A program made the position numbers and the translations under genes. The notes below the pieces were generated by a model, which saw nothing but the letters and a program-made list of their open reading frames with translations, was not told where the DNA came from and ran no database searches. This document shows positions 34,761-45,272 of a stretch of DNA of 64,000 nucleotides, piece after piece (position 1 is the first letter of the stretch; each line of letters starts with the position of its first letter). The stretch covers positions 1 to 64,000 of the forward strand of contig NZ_JBDVFA010000010.1 in NCBI RefSeq assembly GCF_039941195.1. The letters run 5' to 3'. This stretch comes from Aurantibacter_A sp039941195 (GTDB taxonomy: Bacteria > Bacteroidota > Bacteroidia > Flavobacteriales > Flavobacteriaceae).

Positions 34761-35438
34761 ATGAAAAATACGGGCCTTACTTTCGAAACCTTAGCTTTTT
34801 TAAAACAGCTTGAAAAGAATAATAATAGAGAATGGTTTGCGGAACGTAAAACAATATTCAAAGAGCACGAAGCAGGTTTTAAATCTTTTATGAGTGATTT
34901 AAAAGACCAACTGTTATTTCATGATGAAATTGAAAAGACAAAGGTTTTTAGAATATATAGAGATGTGCGATTTTCTAAAAACAAGACGCCTTACAAATCA
35001 AATCTTGCAGGTTCATTTACTAGAAGTGGTGCTAGACTTAGAGGTGGTTATTATGTTCACATTCAACCAAATAAAAGCTTTATTGCTGTGGGTTTTTGGC
35101 AACCTAATAAAGAGGATTTACTCCGAATTCGTAAAGAATTGGAAACCGACGCCGAAGCGTTTAGAAAGGTAATCTCAGATAATAGTTTACATCAAAACTG
35201 GGGAGGAATTGTTGGTGATGAGCTTAAAACCGCTCCTAAAGGTTTTGATAAAGAACATGTTGCAATTGATTTAATACGGAAAAAGCAATATATTTTTACG
35301 AAATCATTTAGTGATGCTGAGGTTATATCTAAAGACTTTATCAATCAAATTGACACTTCTTTTAAGTCAATACGGCCTTTTTTTGATTTAATGAGCGATA
35401 TTTTAACAACAAACCTAAATGGTGAGTCGCTATTATAA
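34761..35438 (+). CDS. DUF2461 family protein
   Basis: A 225-residue DUF2461 protein with the family's opening (TLAFLKQLEKNNNREWFAER, a helix then Asn-Arg-Glu-Trp-Phe) and the central KVFRIYRDVRFSKNKTPYKS, then FTRSGARLRGGYYVHIQPNK. The family has no established function. It is single on the plus strand; its last bases overlap the last bases of the next, convergent gene by six. Confidence 0.85.
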   Translation: MKNTGLTFETLAFLKQLEKNNNREWFAERKTIFKEHEAGFKSFMSDLKDQLLFHDEIEKTKVFRIYRDVRFSKNKTPYKSNLAGSFTRSGARLRGGYYVHIQPNKSFIAVGFWQPNKEDLLRIRKELETDAEAFRKVISDNSLHQNWGGIVGDELKTAPKGFDKEHVAIDLIRKKQYIFTKSFSDAEVISKDFINQIDTSFKSIRPFFDLMSDILTTNLNGESLL

Positions 35439-35843
35439 AGCAATCTCTTCAATTTCAAGGAGCTGCACTTGGTCCTTAATTCTATTAACTACCATATTCA
35501 TCATACGCTTATTTAGCTTTGATGAATTTTGTATATAAAACTCATATTCTTCTAACGTAAATTGCCCAATGACCATACCTTTAAGGGAGTTTCTGAACTT
35601 AATATCTTTCTGTATGGCATTCTCAATGAATAATAATCGTTTCTCTATCGATAATTGATAAAACGAATTTTTGTGTTTTACGATATAATTACGAAAGGCA
35701 GCAATTAAAAGGAAGTTTTGCAATTTAATAACCGGTCGAAGCGTATTATTTTGAAAATGTTCTTCAGAGGAAATGGTGTCAAATACCTTTATTTTAGAAA
35801 TTTCTGGTCTTATTTTCAAAATATTGTTAGAACGTTCATTCAT
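35433..35843 (-). CDS. Conserved hypothetical protein (136 aa)
   Basis: A 136-residue soluble, mostly helical protein with many Lys/Ile/Asn residues and no signal peptide. The central part contains RLLFIENAIQKDIKFRNSLK and MVIGQFTLEEYEFYIQN. I recognise no fold with confidence. It is convergent with the DUF2461 gene and shares six bases with it. Upstream lies a 298-base gap with no gene. Confidence 0.6.
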   Translation of the reverse strand: MNERSNNILKIRPEISKIKVFDTISSEEHFQNNTLRPVIKLQNFLLIAAFRNYIVKHKNSFYQLSIEKRLLFIENAIQKDIKFRNSLKGMVIGQFTLEEYEFYIQNSSKLNKRMMNMVVNRIKDQVQLLEIEEIAL

Positions 35844-36141
35844 TTTTCCAAAGGTTTCTTAAAGATACTAGTTAAGATATGTTTGGTTTAGTTTGTTTAC
35901 CGCGAGTTTTCAACGAGGTTATGAACAAAAACATAATATTTACATAAACTACTATTATATAATGATTTATATGTTGTTGTTTAAAGTTATTATATCATAA
36001 ACACCATAATTTTATTTGGAATTATTAATTAATCCTTCAAATCAAAATAGTAATCCATATCAATTAAGTTACAGTTAAAAAAACGATTAGCTTAAATTTA
36101 CACACTTATACAAATCACATTTATAATTTAATAAGTACAGC

Positions 36142-36528
36142 ATGAGATTTCATACAAGAAAATGGGTTAAGCCAGAAGATTTAAATGCAAATGGCACCTT
36201 ATTCGGAGGTAAATTGTTGGCATGGATTGATGAAGAAGCAGCTCTTTATTGTATTGTTCAACTCGAAAACAAGAAGATTGTCACTAAATTTATGTCTGAG
36301 ATAAACTTTGTTAGCGCCCCATTACAGGGAGATATTGTTGAAATAGGTATTGAAATTGTAAAATTTGGTAAAACATCTTTAACCTTAAAATCAGAAGTGA
36401 GAAATATGATGACCAGAGAGACCGTTTTAATGGTTGAAAACATTATAATGGTAAACTTGGGCGATGATGGTAAACCAGCGGTACACGGTAAAACAGAAGT
36501 AGAATTCGTTAAAGACAGACTAGCTTAG
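36142..36528 (+). CDS. Acyl-CoA thioesterase (hot-dog fold)
   Basis: A 128-residue single hot-dog-domain thioesterase of the acyl-CoA hydrolase type. The active-site region is LNANGTLFGGKLLAWIDEEA, with the Asn-Gly-Thr-x-x-Gly-Gly turn before the hot-dog helix and an acidic pair in it. It probably hydrolyses acyl-CoA to free fatty acid and CoA in the cytoplasm; chain length is not known. It is a single gene on the plus strand, convergent with the M19 dipeptidase gene four bases away. Confidence 0.88.
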   Translation: MRFHTRKWVKPEDLNANGTLFGGKLLAWIDEEAALYCIVQLENKKIVTKFMSEINFVSAPLQGDIVEIGIEIVKFGKTSLTLKSEVRNMMTRETVLMVENIIMVNLGDDGKPAVHGKTEVEFVKDRLA

Positions 36529-36531
36529 GTG

Positions 36532-37833
36532 CTAATTATTTTGAATTTGCGCTGCAATGGCTTGAACTTCGTCCAAGACTCTTAATAAATTACCACCCCA
36601 AAGTTTTTCAATTTCATCTTCGCTATAACCACGTTTAACTAGCTCTAAAGTTACGTTTAAGGTTTCAGAGGCGTCTGACCAGCCAGCAATGCCGCCACCT
36701 CCATCAAAGTCCGAGCTAATGCCTACATGGTCGATTCCAATCAATTTAACCATGTAGTCAATATGATTTACAAAATCTGAAACGTCTACGGCAGGAGGTA
36801 CATCGGTTTTATTTATAACTGATTCCTTACCAATGGTCATCACATTGCGGTAGTTTTCTAAAAATGATTTTTTCTGCTCATCTGTTAGTGACCCAAATTT
36901 TGATCTATCATACCAATCAACTCCAATAGAATCGGCTACTTTCTGATATACAGATTTCATATATTCAGCATACTTGTCGTTCTTTTCTGTATTTAAATAG
37001 GATGAAAATGCGACCGTTTGAACCACCCCTCCATTCTCTTTCATAAGTAATAATTGCTCATCATCTAAATTTCTACTATGATTACACAATGCTCTAGCTG
37101 AAGAATGAGAAGCTATTATCGGTGCTTTTGATAAGGAAATCATTTGTTTCATAGATTCTTTAGATGGATGAGACACATCAATCATAATACCTAATCTATT
37201 CATCTCTTTTACAGCATCTTCACCTAATTTACTTAAACCATTATGTAACCATTCGTTATTCTCTTCTCCAGTATGAGAATCGCAAAATTGGCTATGCCCA
37301 TTATGAGATAGAGAGATATAGCGAGCACCAAGTTCATAGTATTTTTCAATATTAGCTAAATCTTCTCCAATAGGATAAGCATTCTCAACACCAATCATGG
37401 CCACCTTTTTACCTTTTGATTGTATTTCTCTTACTTCATTAGAATTCATTGCTAAATCAATTTTATCAGGTGCAATTTCTTCACAAAGTCTATGAATAGC
37501 ATCGAATTTAGCCATGGCATTATCAGATGCTTTTTTATATCCTTCAGCGTCTAAATCCCCTTGGCCAGTATATACAATTAGCCAAGCGACATCAAGTCCG
37601 CCTTCTTTCATTTTTGGAAGATTTATCTGAGTTTCTAGACGTTGCGAATAGTTAATACTGTCCGTAAAATTTTTGACATTTATGTCATCATGCGTGTCAA
37701 TTGTAATTACCTCATCGTGAATTCGTTTCGCTTTTTCCTCAATGTTTTCCTTTAGCTCCTTAACATTGGTTTTTTTATTCTCTTGACAAGAAAGAATTAA
37801 TAATATACAGAAAAGTAGTACAGAATTCCTCAT
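36532..37833 (-). CDS. Membrane dipeptidase family M19, lipoprotein
   Basis: A 433-residue lipoprotein (lipobox LILSC, about residue 16) of the renal-dipeptidase M19 family of zinc metallopeptidases. The metal ligands are in place: THDD, GVEN, DVSHPS, ASHSSARAL; the substrate loop HVGISSDFDGGGG is also clear. Members cleave dipeptides, some with D-residues. The start at 37833 is preferred to the longer frame because it gives a normal lipoprotein signal; the upstream extension of 44 residues has no family counterpart that I recognise. Confidence 0.9.
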   Translation of the reverse strand: MRNSVLLFCILLILSCQENKKTNVKELKENIEEKAKRIHDEVITIDTHDDINVKNFTDSINYSQRLETQINLPKMKEGGLDVAWLIVYTGQGDLDAEGYKKASDNAMAKFDAIHRLCEEIAPDKIDLAMNSNEVREIQSKGKKVAMIGVENAYPIGEDLANIEKYYELGARYISLSHNGHSQFCDSHTGEENNEWLHNGLSKLGEDAVKEMNRLGIMIDVSHPSKESMKQMISLSKAPIIASHSSARALCNHSRNLDDEQLLLMKENGGVVQTVAFSSYLNTEKNDKYAEYMKSVYQKVADSIGVDWYDRSKFGSLTDEQKKSFLENYRNVMTIGKESVINKTDVPPAVDVSDFVNHIDYMVKLIGIDHVGISSDFDGGGGIAGWSDASETLNVTLELVKRGYSEDEIEKLWGGNLLRVLDEVQAIAAQIQNN

Positions 37834-38030
37834 AATAAATGGTTTAGACCTACAAATTAAGCCATTTGACAACATAAAGTAGTGGGTAGGTAACATTTTA
37901 TTGTGATAATTGCCTGAATAGGTGATTTTTGAGTAACCAATCCCTGTTACTAGCAATGTTTTCATTAGGTGAGCGTCACCAACTCAAAATTTTATTTTGA
38001 TTTAACTAAATAACAAAAATCAAGTCCCCC

Positions 38031-39791
38031 TTGAAAATCAACAACCTACTTTCTCTATTGGAGCAAATGGAATCTTTACTGAGCGAATTCTCTTTTGAAG
38101 AATTAAGCTCTGCAGAGGCAACCCATTTAAAAAAATCATTTCAAACTTTTAAGAGTGATTTGCAAATAAAAATTGATGCTCCCAATCCTATTCCGGAACC
38201 CTCAAAGGAGGAACATTTAATCAAAAAGAATACTAAGAAGCAATCGGATGAAAGTAATATAATAGCAAATGTTAGTCATGAAATTAGAACACCACTCAAT
38301 GGTATTATTGGGTTTACTGATCTTTTAAAAGAAAGTAAACTTAATTCGAATCAACTAATCAATGTAAATGCTATACAAACAGCATCTAATTCTTTGTTAG
38401 AATTGGTAAACGAATTATTAGAATATTCGAAGCTCGCATCCGGTAAAGAAGTGTTTCAAAAGATTGAGTTCAATTTGTTTGGCTTAGTAAGAGACGTAAT
38501 GTTTTTGTGTAATACGCTTGTGGTAAATAAAAAAGTGGAACTAATCAGCCATATCAGCGATAACGTACCAGAGTTTTTAATAGGAGACCCCTCCAAGCTT
38601 ACCCAAGTATTATTAAATATAATGGGCAATGCCATAAAGTTTGTGGAAAAAGGTGAGGTTTCATTAAACATTACCTTATCGGATTCAAAAAAAGAAGCTG
38701 TTCAACTAATTTTTGAGATTACAGATAACGGAATTGGTATATCGAAGGCAAAACTCAACCAAATTTTTAAACCTTATACTCAAGCTGATTCCGACACTTC
38801 TTCAGAATATGGAGGAACTGGTTTAGGTTTAAGTATTGTTAAGCAAATAGTTGAAAATCTAAACGGTTCAATTCATGTAGACAGTAACCTAGGAGAAGGA
38901 ACCACATTCAAATTTATCATTCCGTTTACACCAGGTAATGACAAATTAATTCCTATACAACCAATAGCAACAAAGAAAAGTACGAAAAATCTAAAATCAA
39001 TTGTAGGGTTAAATATTTTAGTTTTTGAAGACAATGACCTCAATAAGAGATTGATAGAACAGCGCTTAAAATTGTGGAAATGCAATATGCATATAACAGA
39101 AAATGCACAAGAGGGAATTCATGTTCTTGAAAATCAAACTATTGACGTAATACTAATGGATTTACGAATGCCTATTATGAATGGGTTCGAAATAACGAAG
39201 CTCATTAGAAATAATAATAGTCAACGTATTCGTCAAATCCCAATCATAGCATTAACAGCAGATTATACAGTGCGCGATCAAGAAAAATGTACTGCATATG
39301 GTATTAATGATTATTTGCTAAAACCCTTTAGTCCAGAGGAATTATTGTCAAAAATAGTACTTCACAAAAATCAATTTATTGATATTGAAATGGTTAAGAA
39401 ACCATTAAAGAAACAAAAACAAGAGAAGTTTAATTCTACAAAACTGGTAGACCTCACTAAACTTTATGAAGATAGTGATGAGGATATGGTCGTTTTAATA
39501 GATTTAGTTGGACTTTTTAAAAAGAATGCCAGCGAATTTATTTTAAATGCCGAGCAGCAGATAACTGATAAGGATAAGGAGGGACTTTCATTTTCTGCAC
39601 ATAAAATAAAAGCTGGGGTATTAATGGTTAAAGCCAATAGTTTAGCAAACATAGTTTTAAGAATTCAGAATGAATGTAAAAACTCGCCAGATTTTAAACA
39701 TTTGGAATATTTGCATTCTCGTTTTGTAAGTGACTACAAAGAAGTGAATAAGGCACTTGATGAAGTCATTAGTAATTTAAAAAACAGCTAA
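38031..39791 (+). CDS. Hybrid histidine kinase with receiver and Hpt domains
   Basis: A 586-residue soluble phosphorelay protein. There is no transmembrane helix. After a coiled N-terminus (1-70) come HisKA with His83 in NVSHEIRTPLNG, HATPase (G1/G2 boxes DNGIGIS and GGTGLGLSIVK, about 231-270), a receiver domain with Asp377 (VILMDLRMP) and Lys431, and a C-terminal Hpt domain with His524 in SAHKIKAG. A start at TTG is needed, since the next ATG is 12 codons in. It begins the exopolysaccharide-type gene group; the downstream response regulator starts right after its stop codon, so phosphate transfer from Hpt to it is a plausible route. Confidence 0.88.
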   Translation: MKINNLLSLLEQMESLLSEFSFEELSSAEATHLKKSFQTFKSDLQIKIDAPNPIPEPSKEEHLIKKNTKKQSDESNIIANVSHEIRTPLNGIIGFTDLLKESKLNSNQLINVNAIQTASNSLLELVNELLEYSKLASGKEVFQKIEFNLFGLVRDVMFLCNTLVVNKKVELISHISDNVPEFLIGDPSKLTQVLLNIMGNAIKFVEKGEVSLNITLSDSKKEAVQLIFEITDNGIGISKAKLNQIFKPYTQADSDTSSEYGGTGLGLSIVKQIVENLNGSIHVDSNLGEGTTFKFIIPFTPGNDKLIPIQPIATKKSTKNLKSIVGLNILVFEDNDLNKRLIEQRLKLWKCNMHITENAQEGIHVLENQTIDVILMDLRMPIMNGFEITKLIRNNNSQRIRQIPIIALTADYTVRDQEKCTAYGINDYLLKPFSPEELLSKIVLHKNQFIDIEMVKKPLKKQKQEKFNSTKLVDLTKLYEDSDEDMVVLIDLVGLFKKNASEFILNAEQQITDKDKEGLSFSAHKIKAGVLMVKANSLANIVLRIQNECKNSPDFKHLEYLHSRFVSDYKEVNKALDEVISNLKNS

Positions 39792-40178
39792 ATGACGAAT
39801 CAAACTAGCATATTATTGGCGGAAGACGATGAGTTATTAGCGGCATTGCTAAGACATCGTTTGGAAAAAGGGGGGTATCAGGTTCTCGTAAGTAGAGATG
39901 GTAAAGAAGTAAAAGAATATCTCAGTCAAACTATTCCAGATATGATTATCTGTGATATAATGATGCCTTATTTCTCGGGGATGGAACTTATAGATTTTGT
40001 TCGAAATGAACTAAAACTAAATGTACCGATTATAATTATTTCATCAGCAGGAAATGAAGAGAATGTATTAAACGCTTTTGAGTTAGGCGCTAATGATTTC
40101 TTATCTAAACCTATTAGTCCTTCTGAGCTCTTAGTTAGGGTGGCCAAAGAATTGAAGAAAAATAAATTTGAAGCGTAG
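39792..40178 (+). CDS. Single-domain response regulator
   Basis: A 128-residue receiver domain only. Acidic pair Glu11-Asp12-Asp13, phospho-accepting Asp55 in MIICDIMMPY and Lys in DFLSKPIS. With no DNA-binding or enzymatic output, it probably works by protein contact, perhaps with the HEAT-repeat membrane protein encoded next, or the glycosyltransferase. It starts directly on the stop of the hybrid kinase (no gap), and the next ORF begins 11 bases before its own stop. This tight overlap argues for one translation unit. Confidence 0.88.
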   Translation: MTNQTSILLAEDDELLAALLRHRLEKGGYQVLVSRDGKEVKEYLSQTIPDMIICDIMMPYFSGMELIDFVRNELKLNVPIIIISSAGNEENVLNAFELGANDFLSKPISPSELLVRVAKELKKNKFEA

Positions 40179-42702
40179 TCTGGATACATATTTTTTAAAT
40201 ACGCTTTTTGTGTCACCGCAAGTGAATACAGATTTGCTATGGACTTTTACGCTCATATTCGTAATTCTCTGTGGTTTATATTTTGGATTTATTTTCTTTT
40301 TCAGGAATAAATTATCGTATAGAACTAGAGCTATTGAGAAGCGAAAAAAAGAGTTAACACCGATGATAGTTGAATTTCTCTTTTATGATGAGAACTCGCA
40401 TAAAGAAGAACAAACAGATTATATAAACTTAAAAGTTGAGATTCGAGAATTAATAAACAGTTCGTTTAATAGAAAAGTTTTAATTGATATTCTAATGTAT
40501 TTAAGAAAGGATCTTTCTGGTGCAACGTTGAGTAAGCTGTTTAAGCTTTATCAAGAATTAGGATTGCATCATGATTCTTATGAGAAGTTAAAAAGTTGGA
40601 AATGGCAGAGAATTTCTAAAGGAATATTGGAGCTTACTCAAATGAACGTAGAAGAATCCTATGTTTTTATAACCAAGTTCATTAACGATAAGCGAGCTAC
40701 TATTAGAAAACAAGCCGAGGTTGCCATTATAACTTTAAAGGCAGAGGGTCTAAATTATTTTTTAGATACCACTACCTATAGAATTTCGGAATGGCAACAA
40801 CTTAAGATTTTAGAAGTACTAATTAATAAAAAGAATTATTTGCCACCAAGTTTCAACCATTGGTTGATGTCCAAAAATAACGATGTTGTGCTCTTTGCAT
40901 TACGTTTAATGAAGAATTACAACCAGAGTGATGGTAATGAAGCACTTATTGAGTTATTAAAACATAGAAATTCAGATATAAAATTGGCAGCAATGTCTTG
41001 TATAAAAGAATTTCATGTAGTGGATGCATTAGAAAATTTGAAGCTAGTTTTTTGGGATAGTAAAATAGACGTAAAAATTGGTATACTCGATGTTATCAGT
41101 TCTTTAGGCGATATACAAGAAATAACTTTTTTAGAGTCTGTAGTAGCCAAGGAATCCAATTTTAATGTAAAAAGTAAATCACTTGCTTGTATAAACATTA
41201 TACAACCCATGAGTGTTTTGCCAACTATAGATATACAAGCAACAGATATATTTACAACTCCAATGGATTTACCTAGAGTTGAACCCGAAGAACAAATAAT
41301 TATTAAAAAGAGTAGTGTAGCTACTGAACCTAACAAAACCATTCGCAATGAACATGATATTGCTGAGGACAGATTTTCACCGCTTGAATCCAAAGTAGAA
41401 GATAAACCACCTAATGAATTAGCGAAATCAATAGAAGCTAAAAGTACTATTGAAGTGGAACAACAGGAGGAGTCGAAAGATTTAAGTGATAAACAAACCC
41501 TAGATAGTTTTAATCTTGGGTTTCTGCCTTTAATTATTTCACCTGAAGAAGGTCCTGTTTCAAAATATAAGCCAAATAACAATTTTAAAATAGCCGGTGC
41601 TATTTCCGATTTAGAAGTGGTATTTCAGGAATTTAGGAATAGCACAGATGAAGCACAAAAGGGTGTAGCATTAATTGAAAATACTAAAAACAATTTAAGT
41701 AAGATTGTTGCAGAATTTCTACCCTTAGTTATTCCTGTTGAAGAAAAATCTGAACGTATTTCAGAATTAAATGAACCCCATGATTACACTGAATTAACTG
41801 TTGTTTATTCAGAAATTTTGCCAGAAACAAATTTCCACCTAACACCATCAGCAATAAACACCATCGATATGAAAGATATTAGAAATATTGAATGTGATGT
41901 AAATGAAATAAAAAATAGCCAAAGAAAGTCTGATACTGATGAGACATCAGATACTCCCGAAATATATGAAAGTTTGGCTTCGAAGCGAGTAAATGAAAAA
42001 AGTGCTTTAGAATGGGTATTGTCTGAAAACGAGGCAAGATTAGAAATGAAACAAAAACTAAAGTCCATTTTAAAGGAACAAGATGGCATTTCCTTTAAAC
42101 TTCCCAAACCAATATTTTATAACGAAAGAGAAGCAAATACAATGGCTCTATTAGATGATATAGAGGCATTAGGTGATTCACGTGAAATTCCACTTCTAAA
42201 TGATTTGCATAAGAACGAAACCGAAATAACAATTAGGGAACGTATGGCCTATCTAATAGTGAAATTAGAAGGAACTGAAGTATTAAAAAGACAACCCATT
42301 AAACCCAATAGTGAAGTTGTAAGTGTATTTGAAAAAAACTTTTCAAGTTTAGCAGTGCAATCACAACTAATAATGTTAGATGAAATTGCCTTGGTAGGTG
42401 ATGAGAAAGAAATACCCTTTCTAAGAAGATTGATTGCTGCATCATCTGAAAAAATAAGTAAAAAAGCAGAAAAATGTTTAGGGGAAATTCTAGTAAAATT
42501 AAATAGCCAAAAACAAAAACCTGAAGAGTTAAACCCTCCCGCTAAGAAAACTAAAACAGTTGAAGAGGGCAGAGTAGTACGTAAGGAAAACATTGAACCA
42601 GCAGAAGACATTATTGAAAAAATAGCTACGAAACCATTCAACGTTTTCGATATCGATTTTGATATTGATATGGAACAAGAAGATTTGAAAGACGCCAAAT
42701 AA
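40168..42702 (+). CDS. Membrane protein with HEAT-like repeats
   Basis: An 844-residue protein (from a TTG start that overlaps the response-regulator gene by 11 bases). A single transmembrane helix at about residues 22-45 is followed by alpha-helical repeats of HEAT type in two blocks (about 150-340 and 670-770, for example RKQAEVAIITLKAEGLNYFL and KKAEKCLGEILVKLN). A Glu/Lys/Ser-rich, probably unstructured region of about 300 residues joins them. HEAT arrays serve as protein scaffolds; here the protein may link the phosphorelay to the glycosyltransferase. No enzyme motif is seen. Confidence 0.75.
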   Translation: MKRSLDTYFLNTLFVSPQVNTDLLWTFTLIFVILCGLYFGFIFFFRNKLSYRTRAIEKRKKELTPMIVEFLFYDENSHKEEQTDYINLKVEIRELINSSFNRKVLIDILMYLRKDLSGATLSKLFKLYQELGLHHDSYEKLKSWKWQRISKGILELTQMNVEESYVFITKFINDKRATIRKQAEVAIITLKAEGLNYFLDTTTYRISEWQQLKILEVLINKKNYLPPSFNHWLMSKNNDVVLFALRLMKNYNQSDGNEALIELLKHRNSDIKLAAMSCIKEFHVVDALENLKLVFWDSKIDVKIGILDVISSLGDIQEITFLESVVAKESNFNVKSKSLACINIIQPMSVLPTIDIQATDIFTTPMDLPRVEPEEQIIIKKSSVATEPNKTIRNEHDIAEDRFSPLESKVEDKPPNELAKSIEAKSTIEVEQQEESKDLSDKQTLDSFNLGFLPLIISPEEGPVSKYKPNNNFKIAGAISDLEVVFQEFRNSTDEAQKGVALIENTKNNLSKIVAEFLPLVIPVEEKSERISELNEPHDYTELTVVYSEILPETNFHLTPSAINTIDMKDIRNIECDVNEIKNSQRKSDTDETSDTPEIYESLASKRVNEKSALEWVLSENEARLEMKQKLKSILKEQDGISFKLPKPIFYNEREANTMALLDDIEALGDSREIPLLNDLHKNETEITIRERMAYLIVKLEGTEVLKRQPIKPNSEVVSVFEKNFSSLAVQSQLIMLDEIALVGDEKEIPFLRRLIAASSEKISKKAEKCLGEILVKLNSQKQKPEELNPPAKKTKTVEEGRVVRKENIEPAEDIIEKIATKPFNVFDIDFDIDMEQEDLKDAK

Positions 42703-42717
42703 TAAACATAGTAATTG

Positions 42718-44145
42718 ATGGATGATGAGTTTCTAAATATAATCCTCGAGTACATGAACATCGTTTTCTTGGTGTTCACTACCGTCCTGTTTGGGGGGTA
42801 TATCGTTATGTGCTATTTGGCTACACGAAACTCACTACACTATAAGCATAAAAACAGTTTTGGAGATTTGTCTAAAGTTATGGCTTCGCCACTTGCCCCT
42901 AGTATTACCATAATTGCCCCGGCATATAATGAAGGTTTAACCATAGTAGATAACATTAGATCTTTAATGTCCTTACGTTATGTAGACTACGAAGTAATGG
43001 TCGTAAATGACGGAAGTAAAGATGATACGCTTCAAAAAATGATTGATGCTTATGATTTAATAAAAATAGAGCAAGAAATAGATCCCGAATGGAAATCGAA
43101 ACCAATTCGCGGAGTATACAAATCAAAACATCGTTCATTTTCAAAATTAACGGTAATAGATAAAGAAAACGGAGGTAAGTCAGATGCTTTAAATACAGGA
43201 ATGCACCTGTCTACAAACCGATATGTAGGGTGTATTGATGTGGATTGTTTATTGTTGCCAGACGCTTTATTACATGTTGTAAAATCATTTTATCAGCGTT
43301 CCGAAAAACGAGTAATTGCTGTCGGGGGAGTTATAAGGGTTGCCAATTCATGCATTATAGAAGGTGGTCAATTAGAAGAAATTAAGTTGCCTAATAACTG
43401 GCTGGCGAAATTCCAGTTATTAGAATATACAAGGTCCTTTTTACTCGGGAGAATGGCCTGGGGACGCATCGATAGTTTATTAATTATTTCAGGAGCCTTT
43501 GGTTTTTTCGATAGAGAAATTGCATTGGCTGTAGGGGGTTACGATACGAATACAGTTGGCGAAGACATGGAAATTATATTTAAGATGCGCCGATACATGC
43601 ACGAACAACGTTTGGCATATACTATCGAATATATTCCCGACCCGCTTTGTTGGACTGAAGTTCCGGAAGACCTCAAAATTTTAGTTAATCAGCGCGACCG
43701 ATGGACTAGAGGAAACCTAGAAACACTGCAGAAACATAAGGCTATGTTTTTTAATCCTAAATATGGTCGATTAGGAATGATGAGTTATCCATATTGGTTT
43801 TTCTACGAATGGTTAGCACCCTTGTTAGAATTTACAGGCCTCCTTTGTATTTTGCTTTTCTGGTATTTAAACATTCTTAATTGGGAATTCTTTTTTGCTA
43901 TAACGGCAGCGGTATGGACTTGTTCAATAATGGTGTCATTTTACGCTGTATTATGGGAGGTATATTCATACAATCAATACAATCGAAAAGATGTATTAAC
44001 ACTTTTGTTATTTGCTATAATCGAACCCTTAGTATATCATCCAATAGTAACGTGGTCGGCAGTTCGTGGAAATTATAAAAAATTATTTAAAGTAAAGTCT
44101 GGTTGGGGATCCCAAGTACGAAAAGGTTTTGCAAAAGCTAGTTAA
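42718..44145 (+). CDS. Processive family-2 glycosyltransferase (membrane)
   Basis: A 475-residue membrane glycosyltransferase with the layout of polysaccharide synthases such as PgaC, cellulose synthase and hyaluronan synthase. An N-terminal helix (residues about 9-34) precedes the GT-A domain: nucleotide-binding NDG (97-99), metal-binding DVD (174-176), catalytic ED (282-283) and QRDRW (325-329), the Q-x-x-R-W that marks processive synthases. Three C-terminal helices follow. It likely makes and extrudes a glycan; neither the sugar nor the linkage can be told. The ATG at 42718 is used rather than the TTG one codon earlier. Confidence 0.9.
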   Translation: MDDEFLNIILEYMNIVFLVFTTVLFGGYIVMCYLATRNSLHYKHKNSFGDLSKVMASPLAPSITIIAPAYNEGLTIVDNIRSLMSLRYVDYEVMVVNDGSKDDTLQKMIDAYDLIKIEQEIDPEWKSKPIRGVYKSKHRSFSKLTVIDKENGGKSDALNTGMHLSTNRYVGCIDVDCLLLPDALLHVVKSFYQRSEKRVIAVGGVIRVANSCIIEGGQLEEIKLPNNWLAKFQLLEYTRSFLLGRMAWGRIDSLLIISGAFGFFDREIALAVGGYDTNTVGEDMEIIFKMRRYMHEQRLAYTIEYIPDPLCWTEVPEDLKILVNQRDRWTRGNLETLQKHKAMFFNPKYGRLGMMSYPYWFFYEWLAPLLEFTGLLCILLFWYLNILNWEFFFAITAAVWTCSIMVSFYAVLWEVYSYNQYNRKDVLTLLLFAIIEPLVYHPIVTWSAVRGNYKKLFKVKSGWGSQVRKGFAKAS

Positions 44146-44147
44146 AA

Positions 44148-45272
44148 ATGAATACAAGTACGATACCTAGATATAATTTAAAGCAGTACACGAGAGTGTT
44201 CATTGCTTTTTTTGTGTCATTGGTTATTCTTTCTGTATTTCAGTATACAACTCTATATTTTAAAGATGTAGTAGATGTAATATTCAGTGTTAGTTTTTTG
44301 CAGGCAATTGTACATCATATTGGATATACTTCATTGGTTGCACTTATTCTTGTGCCTATTTTCAATTTTTTCGAAAATTGGCGTCCTAAAGTCGGGTTTA
44401 AAATAGTTTCTACTGTACTCGTTATTCTTTTAATTATTGAAACATTATTAATAGGATACTACTATACAAACTATGTTCCACTAGGGCTGGATTTAGTAGG
44501 TAATGGTTTAAATGCAATCCATCATGCTATCGTTAATTCTCAGGGAATTTCTATTTCGATAATTATTCCAATAGTAGTTATCACAGGACTATTTCATGGT
44601 TTATATAGGCTAACAAAAAAGGTCTATCATCACATTGGTAAAATGTATCCGTTTACAATTATACTATTTACCATGTTTATTGCCACGCTTTTTATAGATG
44701 GTAAACCGATAAACCTTAATAAAACGAATTATTTAGTCTCCCAATTAATTTCAAAATCTAATACAGTACAGGTAAGTGCATCAAACCATTTTGAGAATCA
44801 AGAAGTTATTTGGATAAATAGTGTTTTTAATGGGGTAAATGTGGATAAGGCCTATTTAACAGCTAAAGATCTGGCTTACGATAAAAAGTATGAACGGTCT
44901 TTACTTTTATGTAAATACATTTTAGCAAAAGCTCCAGATCATATTGACACTAAAATTTTAACAGGAAGAGTAAATGCCTGGAATGGAAATTTTGATAGGT
45001 CTATAGAAATCTTAATGGATTGTGCTAAAACTAGTACTAGCTACGTTGATATTTATTCCGCTTTGCTAGATGTTTGCTATTGGTCTAATAATAAGACCTC
45101 CACTATTGAAGTTTTAGCTTTAATAGACAAAAATAATGTGGACACCACGCAATTGGAATCAAAAATAAAACGAGCTCAAAATACTGAGAAAAAGGTAGTT
45201 GAAGTCCCTATAGAAAATTATAATCAATCCGGGAAAGTTGACTTAGTATCGACAAAAATTGAAGATGAGTAA
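44148..45272 (+). CDS. Polytopic membrane protein with TPR-like C-terminus
   Basis: A 374-residue protein with about five transmembrane helices in the first 190 residues and a soluble C-terminal domain with TPR-like helices (AKDLAYDKKYERSLLLCKYI, ILAKAPDHIDTKILTGRVNA). The gene sits between the glycosyltransferase and the YaiO-like outer-membrane barrel, so it probably belongs to the same export machine, spanning inner membrane and periplasm. No domain with a known enzymatic role is seen. The start codon follows the glycosyltransferase stop after two bases, and the next start overlaps its stop by eight. Confidence 0.7.
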   Translation: MNTSTIPRYNLKQYTRVFIAFFVSLVILSVFQYTTLYFKDVVDVIFSVSFLQAIVHHIGYTSLVALILVPIFNFFENWRPKVGFKIVSTVLVILLIIETLLIGYYYTNYVPLGLDLVGNGLNAIHHAIVNSQGISISIIIPIVVITGLFHGLYRLTKKVYHHIGKMYPFTIILFTMFIATLFIDGKPINLNKTNYLVSQLISKSNTVQVSASNHFENQEVIWINSVFNGVNVDKAYLTAKDLAYDKKYERSLLLCKYILAKAPDHIDTKILTGRVNAWNGNFDRSIEILMDCAKTSTSYVDIYSALLDVCYWSNNKTSTIEVLALIDKNNVDTTQLESKIKRAQNTEKKVVEVPIENYNQSGKVDLVSTKIEDE